Shown: piece by piece, positions 22,767-31,562 of the stretch | How the letters are laid out: every line of letters begins with the position of its first letter | Numbering within the stretch: the stretch's first letter is position 1 | NCBI GenBank assembly: GCA_028291365.1 | Contig: JAQGIE010000232.1 | Span: 1 to 49,747 of the forward strand | Length of the DNA: 49,747 bases | DNA from: Rhodospirillales bacterium | GTDB taxonomy: Bacteria > Pseudomonadota > Alphaproteobacteria > BOG-932 > Roseiterribacteraceae | Direction of reading: 5' to 3' | The notes under the pieces: generated by a model | Told to the model about the DNA's origin: nothing | What the model saw: the letters and a program-made list of their open reading frames with translations, nothing else | The model's database searches: none | Program-made: the position numbers and the translations under genes

Positions 22767-24722
22767 CTAGTTGGCGGGTGCGCCTTCGGCCGGCTGGCGC
22801 GCCGGCAGTACGCAGGTGACGATGGTGCCGCGATCGGCGCGGCTTTCCAGTTCGACGCGCCCGCCATGCAGCGCGACGAAGCTTTTCACCAGGGCCAGAC
22901 CGACGCCGGCGCCGCTCTTCCAGTCGCGCGGCTTCGACCGTTCGAACGGCGCGAAGACGCGTTCCCAATCCTGGATCGAAATGCCGGCACCGTTGTCGGA
23001 CACGATCAAGCGCGCTTCCTCGGCATTGTCGCGCCGGCCGCTGAGACGGATCTCGCCGCCCGGATGGGTGAACTTGATCGAGTTCGAAATCAGATTGACC
23101 AGCACCTGTTTCAGGCGCCGCTCGTCGGCTTCGATGACGCCGAGATCCACCGGCGTTTCGAGCACCAGATGAATGTCCTGCTTGCGCGCCCATTCCTGGG
23201 TCAGCGCATGCACTTCTTGGAGCATGCGGCCGAGATCGACCGGAGTGCGGTTCAACTGCATATAGCCGGCCTCGATGGTCGACAGGTCGAGCACCGCGTC
23301 GATCAGCGACACGAGACGCTGTCCGGCCTCGAGCAGGCCTTCCGAATATTCCATCTGCTTGTCGTTGAGCGCGCCGAAATACTGTTTCGACAGGATCTCG
23401 GCGAAACCGATCATCGCGTTCAGCGGCGTGCGCAGCTGGTAGGAGACGTTGGCGAGGAAGTCGAGCTTGAGCTGGTCGGCGGCTTCGAGCGCGGCGTTCT
23501 TCTCGCGCAGCGCCTGCTCGACGCGCACCGAGTCGGTCACGTCGACGAAACTGTTCAGCACGCCGCCGTCGGGCAGCAGCACGGACTGGTATTGGATGAC
23601 GCTTTCGTCGGCGCGCTCGAACCGTCCCGGCCGCGCGATGCGATCGAGATTGTTGGAGACGAAGGTGGTGCGGAATCCTTTCGCCTCGGACGTGCGTTCG
23701 AAGAAACGTTCGAAACGCTGCGCCAGCTCGGCGACGTGCGGCGCCTGCGCCAGCAATTCGGATTCGAGATCCCAGATGCGCGCGAAAGCCGGGTTCCACA
23801 GCGACAGTCGCCCGTCCTGGCCGAACACCGCGATGCCTTCGGTGAGCCCGTCGAGCGTCTCGCGCTGGACCGCGATCAACGTGTTGTAGCTCGACTCCAG
23901 CGCCAGGCGGCTGGTGACGTCTTCGTAGGTGAAGGCGAGCCCGCCCATCGGGTGCGGAAACACGAAGACGCGCAGGATGCTGCCGTCGGGACGGCTCATC
24001 AATTCTTCGGTCGGCTCGAGCAGCGAGGTGAAGCGTTCGAGCTGTTCGTTCTTGTAGCGGCGAAAATCCGCCTGTTCGGGAAGCTGGCGCCGTTCGCGCA
24101 GCATTTCGAGCACTTCGCCCAAGGTGGGATGCAGCGACAGCCAGGCCTCGTCGAGCGACCAGAGCTGGCACATCGCGCTGTTGAAAAAGGCCAGGCGCCG
24201 ATCGGCCCCGTAGATCGCGACCGCGACCGACATCTGCTCGAGCACTTCGGCATGGGCCGATTTGTGCCGTTCGAGTTCGGCTTCGGCTTCTTCGACCGCG
24301 GTGATGTCTTCGGCCCAGCCGAGTCCGCCGGGCGCGCCTTCAACGAGACGGAAATAGCGGCGCTGGCCGCCCGCCACGACGTGGCGCGCTTCGTTTTGCG
24401 GCGCTTCGGTCCGACGCGCGCGCTCGGCCAGCGCCCGACCGGAGCGGTCGAGCACGTTGGCCGCAAGTTCGCGTTGTTCGGAAACCGCCTGGGCCGGCGT
24501 CGCGTCGACCGCGCGGGCATAGGCGCGGTTGACCCAGGTGAGGCGAAGCGTCGGATCGCGCCGCCACACCGGCAGCGGCAATTCGTCGAGCGCGGCCGCG
24601 AGCGGATCGGCCGCGAGCGACAGCTTCGTACCGGCCTGCGGGGCGACCGGCGCCGCAGGCGCGCCTTTGGCTGCCGGCGCGCGCGCGCCGAACAGCCGGC
24701 CGAGCAGGCCGGTCGAACCCAT
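22767..24722 (-). CDS. PAS-domain sensor histidine-kinase-like protein with Tyr at the phospho-acceptor position
   Basis: 651 residues. An Ala/Pro-rich N-terminus is followed by PAS-type domains (LDELPLPVWRRDPTLRLTWVNRAY; VAVAIYGADRRLAFFN; GIAVFGQDGRLSLWN), then a HisKA-like helix pair and an ATPase domain. In the H-box the sequence is FLANVSYQLRTPLNAMIGF: the residue that is normally the phosphorylated His is Tyr (about 428; the codon is TAC, complement of 23439-23441). The ATPase domain looks intact (NLISNSIKFTH, DNGAGIS, FAPFERSK, GAGVGLALVK). GTG at 24725 directly precedes the chosen ATG 24722, with GAGG 5 nt upstream. Kinases of this kind often lie beside tsaE in alphaproteobacteria. No response regulator is adjacent. 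No membrane segment is seen, so it is probably cytosolic. Confidence 0.9.
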   Translation of the reverse strand: MGSTGLLGRLFGARAPAAKGAPAAPVAPQAGTKLSLAADPLAAALDELPLPVWRRDPTLRLTWVNRAYARAVDATPAQAVSEQRELAANVLDRSGRALAERARRTEAPQNEARHVVAGGQRRYFRLVEGAPGGLGWAEDITAVEEAEAELERHKSAHAEVLEQMSVAVAIYGADRRLAFFNSAMCQLWSLDEAWLSLHPTLGEVLEMLRERRQLPEQADFRRYKNEQLERFTSLLEPTEELMSRPDGSILRVFVFPHPMGGLAFTYEDVTSRLALESSYNTLIAVQRETLDGLTEGIAVFGQDGRLSLWNPAFARIWDLESELLAQAPHVAELAQRFERFFERTSEAKGFRTTFVSNNLDRIARPGRFERADESVIQYQSVLLPDGGVLNSFVDVTDSVRVEQALREKNAALEAADQLKLDFLANVSYQLRTPLNAMIGFAEILSKQYFGALNDKQMEYSEGLLEAGQRLVSLIDAVLDLSTIEAGYMQLNRTPVDLGRMLQEVHALTQEWARKQDIHLVLETPVDLGVIEADERRLKQVLVNLISNSIKFTHPGGEIRLSGRRDNAEEARLIVSDNGAGISIQDWERVFAPFERSKPRDWKSGAGVGLALVKSFVALHGGRVELESRADRGTIVTCVLPARQPAEGAPAN

Positions 24723-24740
24723 CACGCCTCAGCCCTCGGC

Positions 24741-24858
24741 GTCATCCCCGCAACGCTTGCCCCGCCCCCTGAGCCGGGAGCGGGAATCCAGGAATATTCG
24801 CGATGGAATTGATGCAATTCCAAGCTCGACCACCTGGGTCCCTGCGTGTGCAGGGGCG
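24741..24858. repeat. Degenerate palindromic intergenic repeat
   Basis: The spacer between ahcY and the kinase gene begins with GTCATCCCCGC and GGGAATCCAGG, and carries two perfect hairpins, 24805-24821 (GGAATT arms) and 24840-24855 (CCCTGC arms, preceded by TGGGT). This is the layout of the dispersed two-armed repeats of alphaproteobacteria, in a decayed copy. Confidence 0.55.
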
Positions 24859-24888
24859 ACAACTGGGTTTCGGGACGATCGCTGACGA

Positions 24889-26199
24889 TCAGTAGCGGTA
24901 CGGTTCGGGCTTGTACGGGCCCTGCTTATTGATGCCGATATACGAGCTCTGCTTGTCGGTGAGCTCGGTCAGCTTGGCGCCGATCTTCTTCAGGTGCAGG
25001 CGCGCGACTTTTTCGTCGAGCGCCTTGGGCAGCACGTAAACCTGGCGCTCGTACTTGCCGGGGTTGGTCCACAGCTCGATCTGGGCCAGCACCTGGTTGG
25101 TGAAGCTGGCGCTCATCACGAAGCTGGGATGGCCGGTCGCGTTGCCGAGATTTACCAGGCGGCCCTTCGACAGCACGATGAGGCGCTTGCCGTCGGGAAA
25201 CACGACCTCGTCGACCTGCGGCTTCACTTCTTCCCACTTCATGTTGCGAAGCGCGTCGATCTGAATTTCGCTGTCGAAGTGACCGATGTTGCAGACGATG
25301 GCGCGGTCGCGCATGTCGCGCATGTGGTCGAGCGTGATGACGTCGACATTGCCGGTGGCGGTCACGAAGATGTCGCCCATCTTCGCGGCCTCATCCATCG
25401 TCACGACCTGATAGCCTTCCATCGCCGCCTGCAGCGCGCAGATCGGATCGATTTCGGTGACGACGACGCGGCAACCCGCGTTGCGCAAGCTGGCGGCCGA
25501 GCCCTTGCCCACGTCGCCGAAGCCGGCGACCACGGCGACCTTGCCCGCCATCATCACGTCGGTGCCGCGACGAATGCCGTCGACCAGCGATTCACGGCAG
25601 CCATAGAGATTGTCGAACTTCGACTTGGTCACGCTGTCATTGACGTTGATCGCGGGGATCTTGAGCGTGCCCTGCTTGGCCATGTCGTAGAGGCGCTTGA
25701 CGCCCGTGGTGGTCTCTTCCGAGACGCCGCGCACGCCCTCCAGCATCTCCGGATACTTGTCGTGGATCAGCAGCGTCATGTCGCCGCCGTCATCGAGCAG
25801 CATGTTCGGGACCCAACCGCCCGGACCGCGGATCGTCTGCTCGACGCACGACCAATATTCTTCTTCGGTCTCGCCCTTCCAGGCGAACACCGGAACGCCG
25901 GTCGCGGCGATGGCGGCGGCGGCCTGATCCTGGGTCGAGAAGATGTTGCACGACGACCAGCGCACTTCCGCGCCGAGCGCGGTCAGCGTCTCGATCAAGA
26001 CCGCGGTCTGAATCGTCATGTGCAGGCAGCCGGCGATGCGCGCGCCCTTGAGCGGCTTCGAGGCGCCATACTCTTCGCGCGTGGCCATCAGGCCAGGCAT
26101 TTCGGTTTCGGCGATCCGGATTTCTTTGCGGCCCCAATCGGCCAGCGAAATGTCGGCAACCTTGTAATCGTGCTCGTGCGGCACCGCGGCGATCGTCAT
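24889..26199 (-). CDS. ahcY: Adenosylhomocysteinase (S-adenosyl-L-homocysteine hydrolase)
   Basis: NAD-dependent enzyme that splits S-adenosylhomocysteine to homocysteine and adenosine, relieving product inhibition of methyltransferases. 436 residues including the insertion typical of bacterial enzymes. Substrate residues lie in [16 protein letters not shown] and LDDGGDMT, the catalytic Lys/Asp pair in VTKSKFDN, the NAD-binding loop in GFGDVGKG, and the C-terminus ends KPEPYRY with the NAD-contacting Lys/Tyr. ATG 26199 has AAGGAAG 8 nt upstream; the longer frame to 26268 is not conserved in character. The 200-nt spacer upstream (26200-26399) showed no recognisable SAH riboswitch. It lies downstream of the HPr cluster, a common alphaproteobacterial order. 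Confidence 0.97.
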   Translation of the reverse strand: MTIAAVPHEHDYKVADISLADWGRKEIRIAETEMPGLMATREEYGASKPLKGARIAGCLHMTIQTAVLIETLTALGAEVRWSSCNIFSTQDQAAAAIAATGVPVFAWKGETEEEYWSCVEQTIRGPGGWVPNMLLDDGGDMTLLIHDKYPEMLEGVRGVSEETTTGVKRLYDMAKQGTLKIPAINVNDSVTKSKFDNLYGCRESLVDGIRRGTDVMMAGKVAVVAGFGDVGKGSAASLRNAGCRVVVTEIDPICALQAAMEGYQVVTMDEAAKMGDIFVTATGNVDVITLDHMRDMRDRAIVCNIGHFDSEIQIDALRNMKWEEVKPQVDEVVFPDGKRLIVLSKGRLVNLGNATGHPSFVMSASFTNQVLAQIELWTNPGKYERQVYVLPKALDEKVARLHLKKIGAKLTELTDKQSSYIGINKQGPYKPEPYRY

Positions 26200-26399
26200 C
26201 GCGTGGCTTCCTTCATCGTCTGGGAAACTAAGGCGGCGGTGATACCCCGGCCGGGGGCCCCGGGGCAACCAAAGCCGCGCTCCGGCTGCCCTGCGCCAAT
26301 TACGCTGCTTCGGGCGCCAGGCCCGACCTCGCCGCCGCCCGGGTCGGAAAGGGCAGGATCCGCCTGTTCAAACCGAGATCGGTCGATCCGGGCCTTCGA

Positions 26400-26885
26400 T
26401 CAGCCGTGATCCAAGTCGAGCGCCATAAATGCGGTCCCTGGAAGCGGGTTGAAGACGTAAGGCTCGATCAACACGAACCCCAACGACCTGTAGAGATTCC
26501 GGGCGGAACCCATGGCTGCGAGCGTATCGAGACAGATGCGCGCGTAGCCTGCTGCTCGCGCCTCGTCGCAGAGGCTTTCAGCAAGACGGCGCCCGAGCTG
26601 TTCGCCCCGGGCGATCGGCCGCACATAGAGCCGCTTCATCTCGCAGGTCATTCCGTCGATGGGTCTCAAGGCCACGCAGCCAACCGGCCCGGTGTCTTTC
26701 CATGCCATCAGCAGCCGCCCCCGTGGGGGCTCATATTTTCCGGGAAGGCCTGCCAGCTCGCCTTCAAAGTCCTGAAAATCAAGGCTGACGCCCAGGCCGT
26801 CGACATATTCCCGGAACAGCGTGCGAATCGTGGCGATGTCCTCAGGCAGCCTCGCAGGGCGAATCACGGCTTGTCCGGCGGTCAT
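26400..26885 (-). CDS. GNAT-family N-acetyltransferase
   Basis: 161 residues. An acetyl-CoA-dependent acetyltransferase fold: IRPARLPEDIATIRTLFREYVDGLG at the start, the central beta strand VGCVALRPIDG, KRLYVRPIARGEQLGRRLAESLCDEA (the pyrophosphate-binding R/Q-x-x-G-x-G/A region, here RGEQLGR), then a late ARNLYRSLGFVLIEPY. The substrate is unknown. It begins 33 nt after the HPr stop in the same direction and may be co-transcribed with the phosphorelay genes and ahcY; that position is not standard in this cluster. Confidence 0.85.
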   Translation of the reverse strand: MTAGQAVIRPARLPEDIATIRTLFREYVDGLGVSLDFQDFEGELAGLPGKYEPPRGRLLMAWKDTGPVGCVALRPIDGMTCEMKRLYVRPIARGEQLGRRLAESLCDEARAAGYARICLDTLAAMGSARNLYRSLGFVLIEPYVFNPLPGTAFMALDLDHG

Positions 26886-26918
26886 GCCTTCATGGTGGAA
26901 AGCACGGACGGTGACGCA

Positions 26919-27194
26919 TCAATCGGTCTCGTCGAAGCCGCGCGCGACCAGATCGGCCAGCGCATCGAGCGCCGCGGCCGCATCGTCGCCTTCCGCCACC
27001 AGCGCGATCTCCGAGCCCGGCGACGCGGCCAGCATCATCAGGCCCATGATCGAGGTGCCCGGCACGGTCGAACCGTTGCGCGTGACTTCGATCTGCGCCG
27101 CGTACGCGCCAGCCGTGGTCACGAATTTCGCTGCCGCGCGCGCGTGCAGGCCGCGCTTGTTGACGATGGTGAGGGTTCGTTCGAGGCGGGGCAT
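26919..27194 (-). CDS. HPr family phosphocarrier protein
   Basis: Small phosphocarrier of 91 residues. The phospho-accepting His17 lies in NKRGLHARAAAKF and the regulatory serine recognised by HPr kinase is S48 in GTSIMGLMML. ATG 27194 gives the normal N-terminus; the frame extends upstream without family character. HPr takes phosphate from enzyme I (PtsP or similar, not in this window), passes it to EIIA, and can be switched by HprK phosphorylation of the serine. It stands 55 nt after the EIIA gene. Confidence 0.95.
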   Translation of the reverse strand: MPRLERTLTIVNKRGLHARAAAKFVTTAGAYAAQIEVTRNGSTVPGTSIMGLMMLAASPGSEIALVAEGDDAAAALDALADLVARGFDETD

Positions 27195-27249
27195 TGAAGC
27201 GGACTGCGGATCAGAGGCCGGACTGCGCGCACATCCGGCCGCGGCCCGA

Positions 27250-27651
27250 TCAGGTTTCATCTAGCAGCTTCGACGCGACGTTGATGTATTTGCGGCCCGC
27301 TTCGCGCGCGCTGACGCAGGCCTGGGCCAGCGGTTCGATTTTGCGCACGCTCGCCAGCTTGATCAGCATCGGCAGGTTCACGCCCGCGACGACCTCGACC
27401 TTGGCCTTGTCCATGATCGAAATGGCCAGGTTCGACGGCGTGCCGCCGAACAGATCGGTCAGCAGAATGACCCCGTCGCCGGTTTCGACCTTGGCGACCG
27501 CGTCGAGTATGTCCTGGCGGCGCTTTTCCATGTCGTCGTCGGGGCCGATCGCGACCGAGGCAAGCTGCGGCTGCTTGCCGACGACATGTTCGAAGGCGAG
27601 GACGAATTCTTCGCCCAGCCTTCCGTGGGTGACGATGACGAGACCGATCAT
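27250..27651 (-). CDS. PTS system mannose-family EIIA protein
   Basis: 133 residues of the mannose/sorbose-type EIIA fold. The phosphorylated His is H9 in IVTHGRLGEEF, and LLTDLFGGTPSNLA is the family signature. ATG 27651 is chosen over the in-frame TTG at 27654 directly before it. No EIIB, EIIC or EIID gene is nearby, so it probably acts as a regulatory end-point of the phosphorelay (as reported for EIIA proteins of alphaproteobacteria) rather than in sugar uptake. A palindromic repeat begins just upstream of its start. Confidence 0.94.
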   Translation of the reverse strand: MIGLVIVTHGRLGEEFVLAFEHVVGKQPQLASVAIGPDDDMEKRRQDILDAVAKVETGDGVILLTDLFGGTPSNLAISIMDKAKVEVVAGVNLPMLIKLASVRKIEPLAQACVSAREAGRKYINVASKLLDET

Positions 27652-27656
27652 CAAAT

Positions 27657-27755
27657 CCCCCGCAAAGGCGGGGGTTCAGAAACCCACCGTCCACTCGACA
27701 TTGCCATTGGTCCTCTCACGCACATGCCCGAAGTGGATCCCCGCCTTCGCGGGGA
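27657..27755. repeat. Pair of palindromic repeats overlapping the 3' end of rapZ
   Basis: Two hairpins of one type: 27657-27674 (CCCCCGC arms, AAAG loop) and 27738-27755 (TCCCCGC arms, CTTC loop). The second is inside the last codons of rapZ. TTCCCCGCGAA-GCGGGGATC on the minus strand is nearly the same as the copy at 8150-8170. Confidence 0.7.
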
Positions 27756-28639
27756 ACTGCACGCCACCGCGCCGCGTCGCGATGCGCGACCGTCACGTCG
27801 AGCCCGAGATCGCCAATCCAGGCGCCGATCAACTCGGCCAGAAACACCGACCGATGCCGCCCGCCGGTGCAGCCGAACGCGATGGTGAGATAGGCTTTGC
27901 CCTCGTGCCGGTAGGCCGGCAGCAACGGGCCGAGCAGCGATTTGAGGTGATCGACGAACGGCGCGAAGCCGCCGTCGCCGCGCACATAGTCGGCGACGCG
28001 CGCGTCGCGCCCGTCGAGCGGCTGCAACTCGGGCTCGTAATGCGGATTGCGCAGAAAGCGCACGTCAAACACCAGGTCGGCTTCGCGCGGCAGGCCGCGC
28101 CCGTACGAGAACGACACGACCGACACGCGCAGCCCTGCCGTGGTGGCCAGGGTGAAGTGGCCGGCGATGATGCGCTTGGTCTCGTGGATGGTCAGATCCG
28201 ACGTGTCGATCACCACGTCGGCGGCGCTGCGCAACGGTTCGAGCAGCGCGCGGTCGCGCGCGATGCCGTCGGCGACGGGACGGTCGTCGGCCAACGGATG
28301 GCGACGGCGCGTTTCGGTGAAGCGGCGCAGCAGCACCTCGTCCGACGCATCGACGAACAGCAGCCGGCAGCGTGTTTCCAGCCCCAGCCGCGCGCACAGC
28401 GAGCGCAGCGACGAGGCCGAGAAATCGCGCGTGCGGCTGTCGACGCCGATGGCAACGGGATGACCCTGCCAGTCTTCATGAGCCAGCAGCGGGTCGATCA
28501 GGAACAGCGGCAGGTTGTCGATCGTCTCGTAGCCAAGGTCTTCGAGCACCGCGAGCGCGGTCGAGAGGCCGCTGCCGCTGAGTCCGGTCACCAGCACGAT
28601 CTCGCGCCCCGAATTCTGCTGCGGGGCCGCGTCGCTCAT
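27716..28639 (-). CDS. rapZ: RNase adapter RapZ / YvcJ-family nucleotide-binding protein, altered Walker A
   Basis: 307 residues. The family landmarks are clear: VLEDLGYETIDNLPLFLIDPLL, LFVDASDEVLLRRFTETRRRHPL, DTSDLTIHETKR, SFSYGRGLPREADLVFDVRFLRNPHYEPELQPLDGRD, and the C-terminal TIAFGCTGGRHRSVFLAE. RapZ senses GlcNAc-6-P and guides RNase E in enterobacteria; in alphaproteobacteria its role is less clear. The P-loop reads GLSGSGLST: Leu25 stands where Lys is expected. The last 13 or so residues (VPREGGDPLRACA) are encoded by a dispersed palindromic repeat. ATG 28639 overlaps the hprK stop as ATGA. Confidence 0.93.
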   Translation of the reverse strand: MSDAAPQQNSGREIVLVTGLSGSGLSTALAVLEDLGYETIDNLPLFLIDPLLAHEDWQGHPVAIGVDSRTRDFSASSLRSLCARLGLETRCRLLFVDASDEVLLRRFTETRRRHPLADDRPVADGIARDRALLEPLRSAADVVIDTSDLTIHETKRIIAGHFTLATTAGLRVSVVSFSYGRGLPREADLVFDVRFLRNPHYEPELQPLDGRDARVADYVRGDGGFAPFVDHLKSLLGPLLPAYRHEGKAYLTIAFGCTGGRHRSVFLAELIGAWIGDLGLDVTVAHRDAARWRAVPREGGDPLRACA

Positions 28640-29100
28640 TGCAGTTGCACCGACTGCACGACGGCGTCACCGGGGGCGAGACCGACACGACGCGCCGCGG
28701 CGGTCAGCATCAGTTTCAACTTGGCCAGGGCCGAGGATTCGAACGGCGCCAGGTCGAAGCGCGGCACTTGCACGCCGTCGATTTCGATCAGCGACGGTTC
28801 GGGCATCCGCTCGATCGCGGCCGGCGCCACCAGATCGACCACCAGCGCGACCGGCACGCGCGACACCGATGGGGCGGCGACCAGCCCCAGCCCGCGCACT
28901 TCGATCAGCCCGGCAAGCGACGGCGGCGGCGATGCGAGCAGGCGCGATCCCTCACGCGTCAGCACGACGCGGTCGTCCGATACGAGCGTCCATCCGGCAT
29001 CGATCGCGCGGAGCGCGAGATCCGATTTTCCGGCGCCCGACGGGCCGCGGAAGAGCACGGCGGCGCCATCAAACGCGACGCAGGTCATGTGATAGGTCAT
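28636..29100 (-). CDS. hprK: HPr kinase/phosphorylase, short alphaproteobacterial form
   Basis: 154 residues, only the C-terminal catalytic domain; Firmicute HprK has about 310 with an added N-terminal domain. Walker A GPSGAGKS (19-26), LVSDDRVVL (the acidic catalytic region), and IEVRGLGLV (the family signature) are present. It phosphorylates, and probably dephosphorylates, the serine of HPr. ATG 29100. Downstream overlap ATGA with rapZ. It follows the chvG gene after 127 nt, the standard order in alphaproteobacteria, linking the phosphorelay to the ChvGI system. Confidence 0.94.
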   Translation of the reverse strand: MTYHMTCVAFDGAAVLFRGPSGAGKSDLALRAIDAGWTLVSDDRVVLTREGSRLLASPPPSLAGLIEVRGLGLVAAPSVSRVPVALVVDLVAPAAIERMPEPSLIEIDGVQVPRFDLAPFESSALAKLKLMLTAAARRVGLAPGDAVVQSVQLQ

Positions 29101-29227
29101 GGAAGGGCGCAGCCTGCCCGTGCCGAAGCTGAGCCGTCAAGCGAAGGCCGGTCTGGCGCGGCGCAGGTGCGCTCCCGGATTTCGGCATGGGTGATGAAAA
29201 TCGGGACCGCGCTGCGCCGGTCGAGCT

Positions 29228-30832
29228 TCACGCCAGCGGCAGGCGCACCGTGAAGCGCGCGCCGCAGATGCGGCCGGACTCGTCAGTGCGGTTGGAGGCG
29301 CTGATCTGACCGCCCGAGGCCTCGACGATCTGCTTGGAAATCGACAGGCCCAACCCGGAATGCTGGCCGAATCGCTCGCCTTTGGGGCGCTCGGAATAAA
29401 ATCTTTCGAAGATCGTCTCGAGTTTGCCCTCGGGAATGCCGGGCCCGTCATCATCGACCGTGACCAGCGCGTGGGCGCCGTCGCGCCGCGATTCGACGCG
29501 GACCTCGCCGTCAGGCTGCGAAAAGCTCAGCGCGTTGCCGACCAGATTCTGGAACACCTGGAACAGGCGCGTATCGATGCCGCGCACCGTCAGCGGCACC
29601 GAAGCCTGCAAGGTGACGTGCGGCGCGCCCTCGTCGCGCGTCGATTCGTGCACCTCGACCAGCGCGTGCAGCATCGCGGTGAGGTCGACCGGCTGCGCCC
29701 GCTCGCGCGCCAGCTCGGCGTCGAGACGCGAGGCGTTCGAAATGTCGCCGATCAACCGGTCGAGCCGCGTCAGGTCGTGCTGCACGATCTGCAGCAGCCG
29801 CGCGCGCTGCGCCGGATCTTCGACGCGGGAGGCGGTTTCGATCGCGCTCTTTGCCGAGGTCAGCGGATTTTTGAGCTCGTGCGCGACGTCGGCGGCAAAC
29901 CGCTCGGTCGCGTCCATGCGGTCGGTCAGGGCCTGCGTCATGTCGCGCAGCGCCGCCGACAGATCGCCGATCTCGTCGCCGCGCCCGGCAAAATCGGGGA
30001 TCGTCTGGGCCCGTCCCAGCCCATGGCGGACGCGTTCCGCGGCCGTCGCGAGGCGCCGGATCGGCCGTCCGATCGCGCCCGACAGGTACAGCGACAGCAG
30101 CACCGTCACGGCCAGCGCAACGACGAAGATCTTTACGATGTCGAGCCGCACCTGGCGCAGCGACTCGTCGATCACGACACCGGGCTTGGTCAGCACCACG
30201 GCGCCGAGAATTTCGCGAAAGCTCGCCACCGGTGCCGCGGCGGACAGAACCAGACGGCCCTCGGCGTCCTGCCACAAGGCGCCGGCGATATTGCCTTCGA
30301 GCGCCTGGCCCATCTGGTCGGCGATCGAGGCCTGATCCTGCCACAACGGCAACAGGCTGCGCCCGGGCCAGGCGTCGATCGTGTCGTCGATCCAATCGAA
30401 GACGCGATTCAGCCAGCCGACATGGCTGCGCGGCGGCGGCAGCGGTTCGACTTCGATAATGTAGCCACCCTGGCCGCCGAGCTGGTGCGAGTCGCCGAAC
30501 AAGCCGCCGGTTCGGTCATACAGGCGCGTGCGAATGCCGGTGGTTTCGACAAGCCGGCGGATCAGGGTCCGCGACTTGGCGGGATCGAGCCGGTAGCGCT
30601 GTTCGATGTCGCGCACCGTGCCGCTGTCGGACAACACGCCGGAGAACAGCCGGGCTTCCGCCCGCAGACCGTTGAGCTCGCTTTGGATCAACCGGTCCTG
30701 GTAGCGCCCGAGATACAGCACGCCGACACCCAGCACGATCAACGCCAGCACGTTGATCGCCAGGATGCGCAAGGTCAGCAGCGAAAATGGCCGCTGACGC
30801 TTGCGCGGTTGGCGCGCGGGCAAAGCAATCAT
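29228..30832 (-). CDS. chvG: Sensor histidine kinase ChvG (ExoS/BatS type)
   Basis: 534-residue membrane kinase. The first transmembrane helix lies at about 20-42, a periplasmic domain of about 200 residues follows, and the second helix is near 243-263 (IFVVALAVTVLLSLYLSGAIG). A HAMP linker, the H-box FAADVAHELKNPLTS with H318, the N-box NLVGNALSF, DDDGPGIP, FERFYSERP and GLGLSISKQIVEA follow. ChvG senses acid or envelope stress and in several alphaproteobacteria is held off by ExoR; exoR is not in this window. It starts 22 nt after chvI, so the two are one operon. Confidence 0.93.
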   Translation of the reverse strand: MIALPARQPRKRQRPFSLLTLRILAINVLALIVLGVGVLYLGRYQDRLIQSELNGLRAEARLFSGVLSDSGTVRDIEQRYRLDPAKSRTLIRRLVETTGIRTRLYDRTGGLFGDSHQLGGQGGYIIEVEPLPPPRSHVGWLNRVFDWIDDTIDAWPGRSLLPLWQDQASIADQMGQALEGNIAGALWQDAEGRLVLSAAAPVASFREILGAVVLTKPGVVIDESLRQVRLDIVKIFVVALAVTVLLSLYLSGAIGRPIRRLATAAERVRHGLGRAQTIPDFAGRGDEIGDLSAALRDMTQALTDRMDATERFAADVAHELKNPLTSAKSAIETASRVEDPAQRARLLQIVQHDLTRLDRLIGDISNASRLDAELARERAQPVDLTAMLHALVEVHESTRDEGAPHVTLQASVPLTVRGIDTRLFQVFQNLVGNALSFSQPDGEVRVESRRDGAHALVTVDDDGPGIPEGKLETIFERFYSERPKGERFGQHSGLGLSISKQIVEASGGQISASNRTDESGRICGARFTVRLPLA

Positions 30833-30854
30833 GCGCGGTTATGAAAAGCGCCGC

Positions 30855-31562
30855 TTACGGCTGTTCGCGGAACTTGTACCCGGCACCGTACAGCGTCTCG
30901 ATCGCGTCGAACTCGGCGTCGACGTCCTTGAACTTGCGACGCATGCGCTTGACGTGGCTGTCGATGGTGCGGTCGTCGACATAGATGTGCTCGCCATACG
31001 CCGCGTCGATCAGCTGGTTGCGGTTCTTCACATGGCCCGGGCGCTGCGCCAGCGCCTTGACCAGCAGGAACTCGCTGACCGTCAGATTCACCGGCCTGCC
31101 CTTCCAGGTGCAGAGATGCTTGGCACCGTCGAGCATCAGGTCGCCGCGTTCGATCAGCTGGCCGGGGTCGGTCGCACCCGCCGCCTTGCGCAACTCCTCG
31201 CGGCGCAGCAGGGCGCGGATACGCTCGACCAGCAGACGCTGCGAGAACGGCTTGGTGATGTAGTCGTCGGCGCCCATGCGCAGACCCAGCACCTCGTCGA
31301 GCTCGTCGTCCTTCGAGGTCAGGAAGATCACCGGCAGGGCCGAGCCCTGGCGCAGCTTCTGCAGCAGCTCCATCCCGTCCATGCGCGGCATCTTGATGTC
31401 GAGCACGGCGAGCGCCGGCGGCCGCGCCAGGATGCCGCGCAGCCCCTCCTCGCCGTCCGAGTAGGTGCGAACTTCAAACCCTTCCGCCTCGAGCGCCATC
31501 GCCACCGAGGTCAGGATGTTGCGGTCGTCATCGACGAGCGCGATCGCTTGCTTGGTTCCCAT
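30855..31562 (-). CDS. chvI: Response regulator ChvI (OmpR family)
   Basis: 235 residues. The receiver domain has the acidic pocket DDD (11-13), phospho-Asp D55 in [12 protein letters not shown], and ITKPF with the conserved Lys near 106. The C-terminal winged helix has [31 protein letters not shown] and [16 protein letters not shown], then YGAGYKF. ATG 31562 ([13 protein letters not shown]) is the natural start; an extra 12 codons upstream are open but not conserved in character. pckA, often upstream of chvI in rhizobia, is not here; folC lies there instead. Confidence 0.95.
   Translation of the reverse strand: MGTKQAIALVDDDRNILTSVAMALEAEGFEVRTYSDGEEGLRGILARPPALAVLDIKMPRMDGMELLQKLRQGSALPVIFLTSKDDELDEVLGLRMGADDYITKPFSQRLLVERIRALLRREELRKAAGATDPGQLIERGDLMLDGAKHLCTWKGRPVNLTVSEFLLVKALAQRPGHVKNRNQLIDAAYGEHIYVDDRTIDSHVKRMRRKFKDVDAEFDAIETLYGAGYKFREQP

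Noticed and set aside
26200-26399. Possible SAH or SAM riboswitch before ahcY
   Set aside because: The spacer has GC-rich palindromes (CCCCGGGGCCCCCGG) but I could not find the conserved core of the SAH or SAM-II elements.
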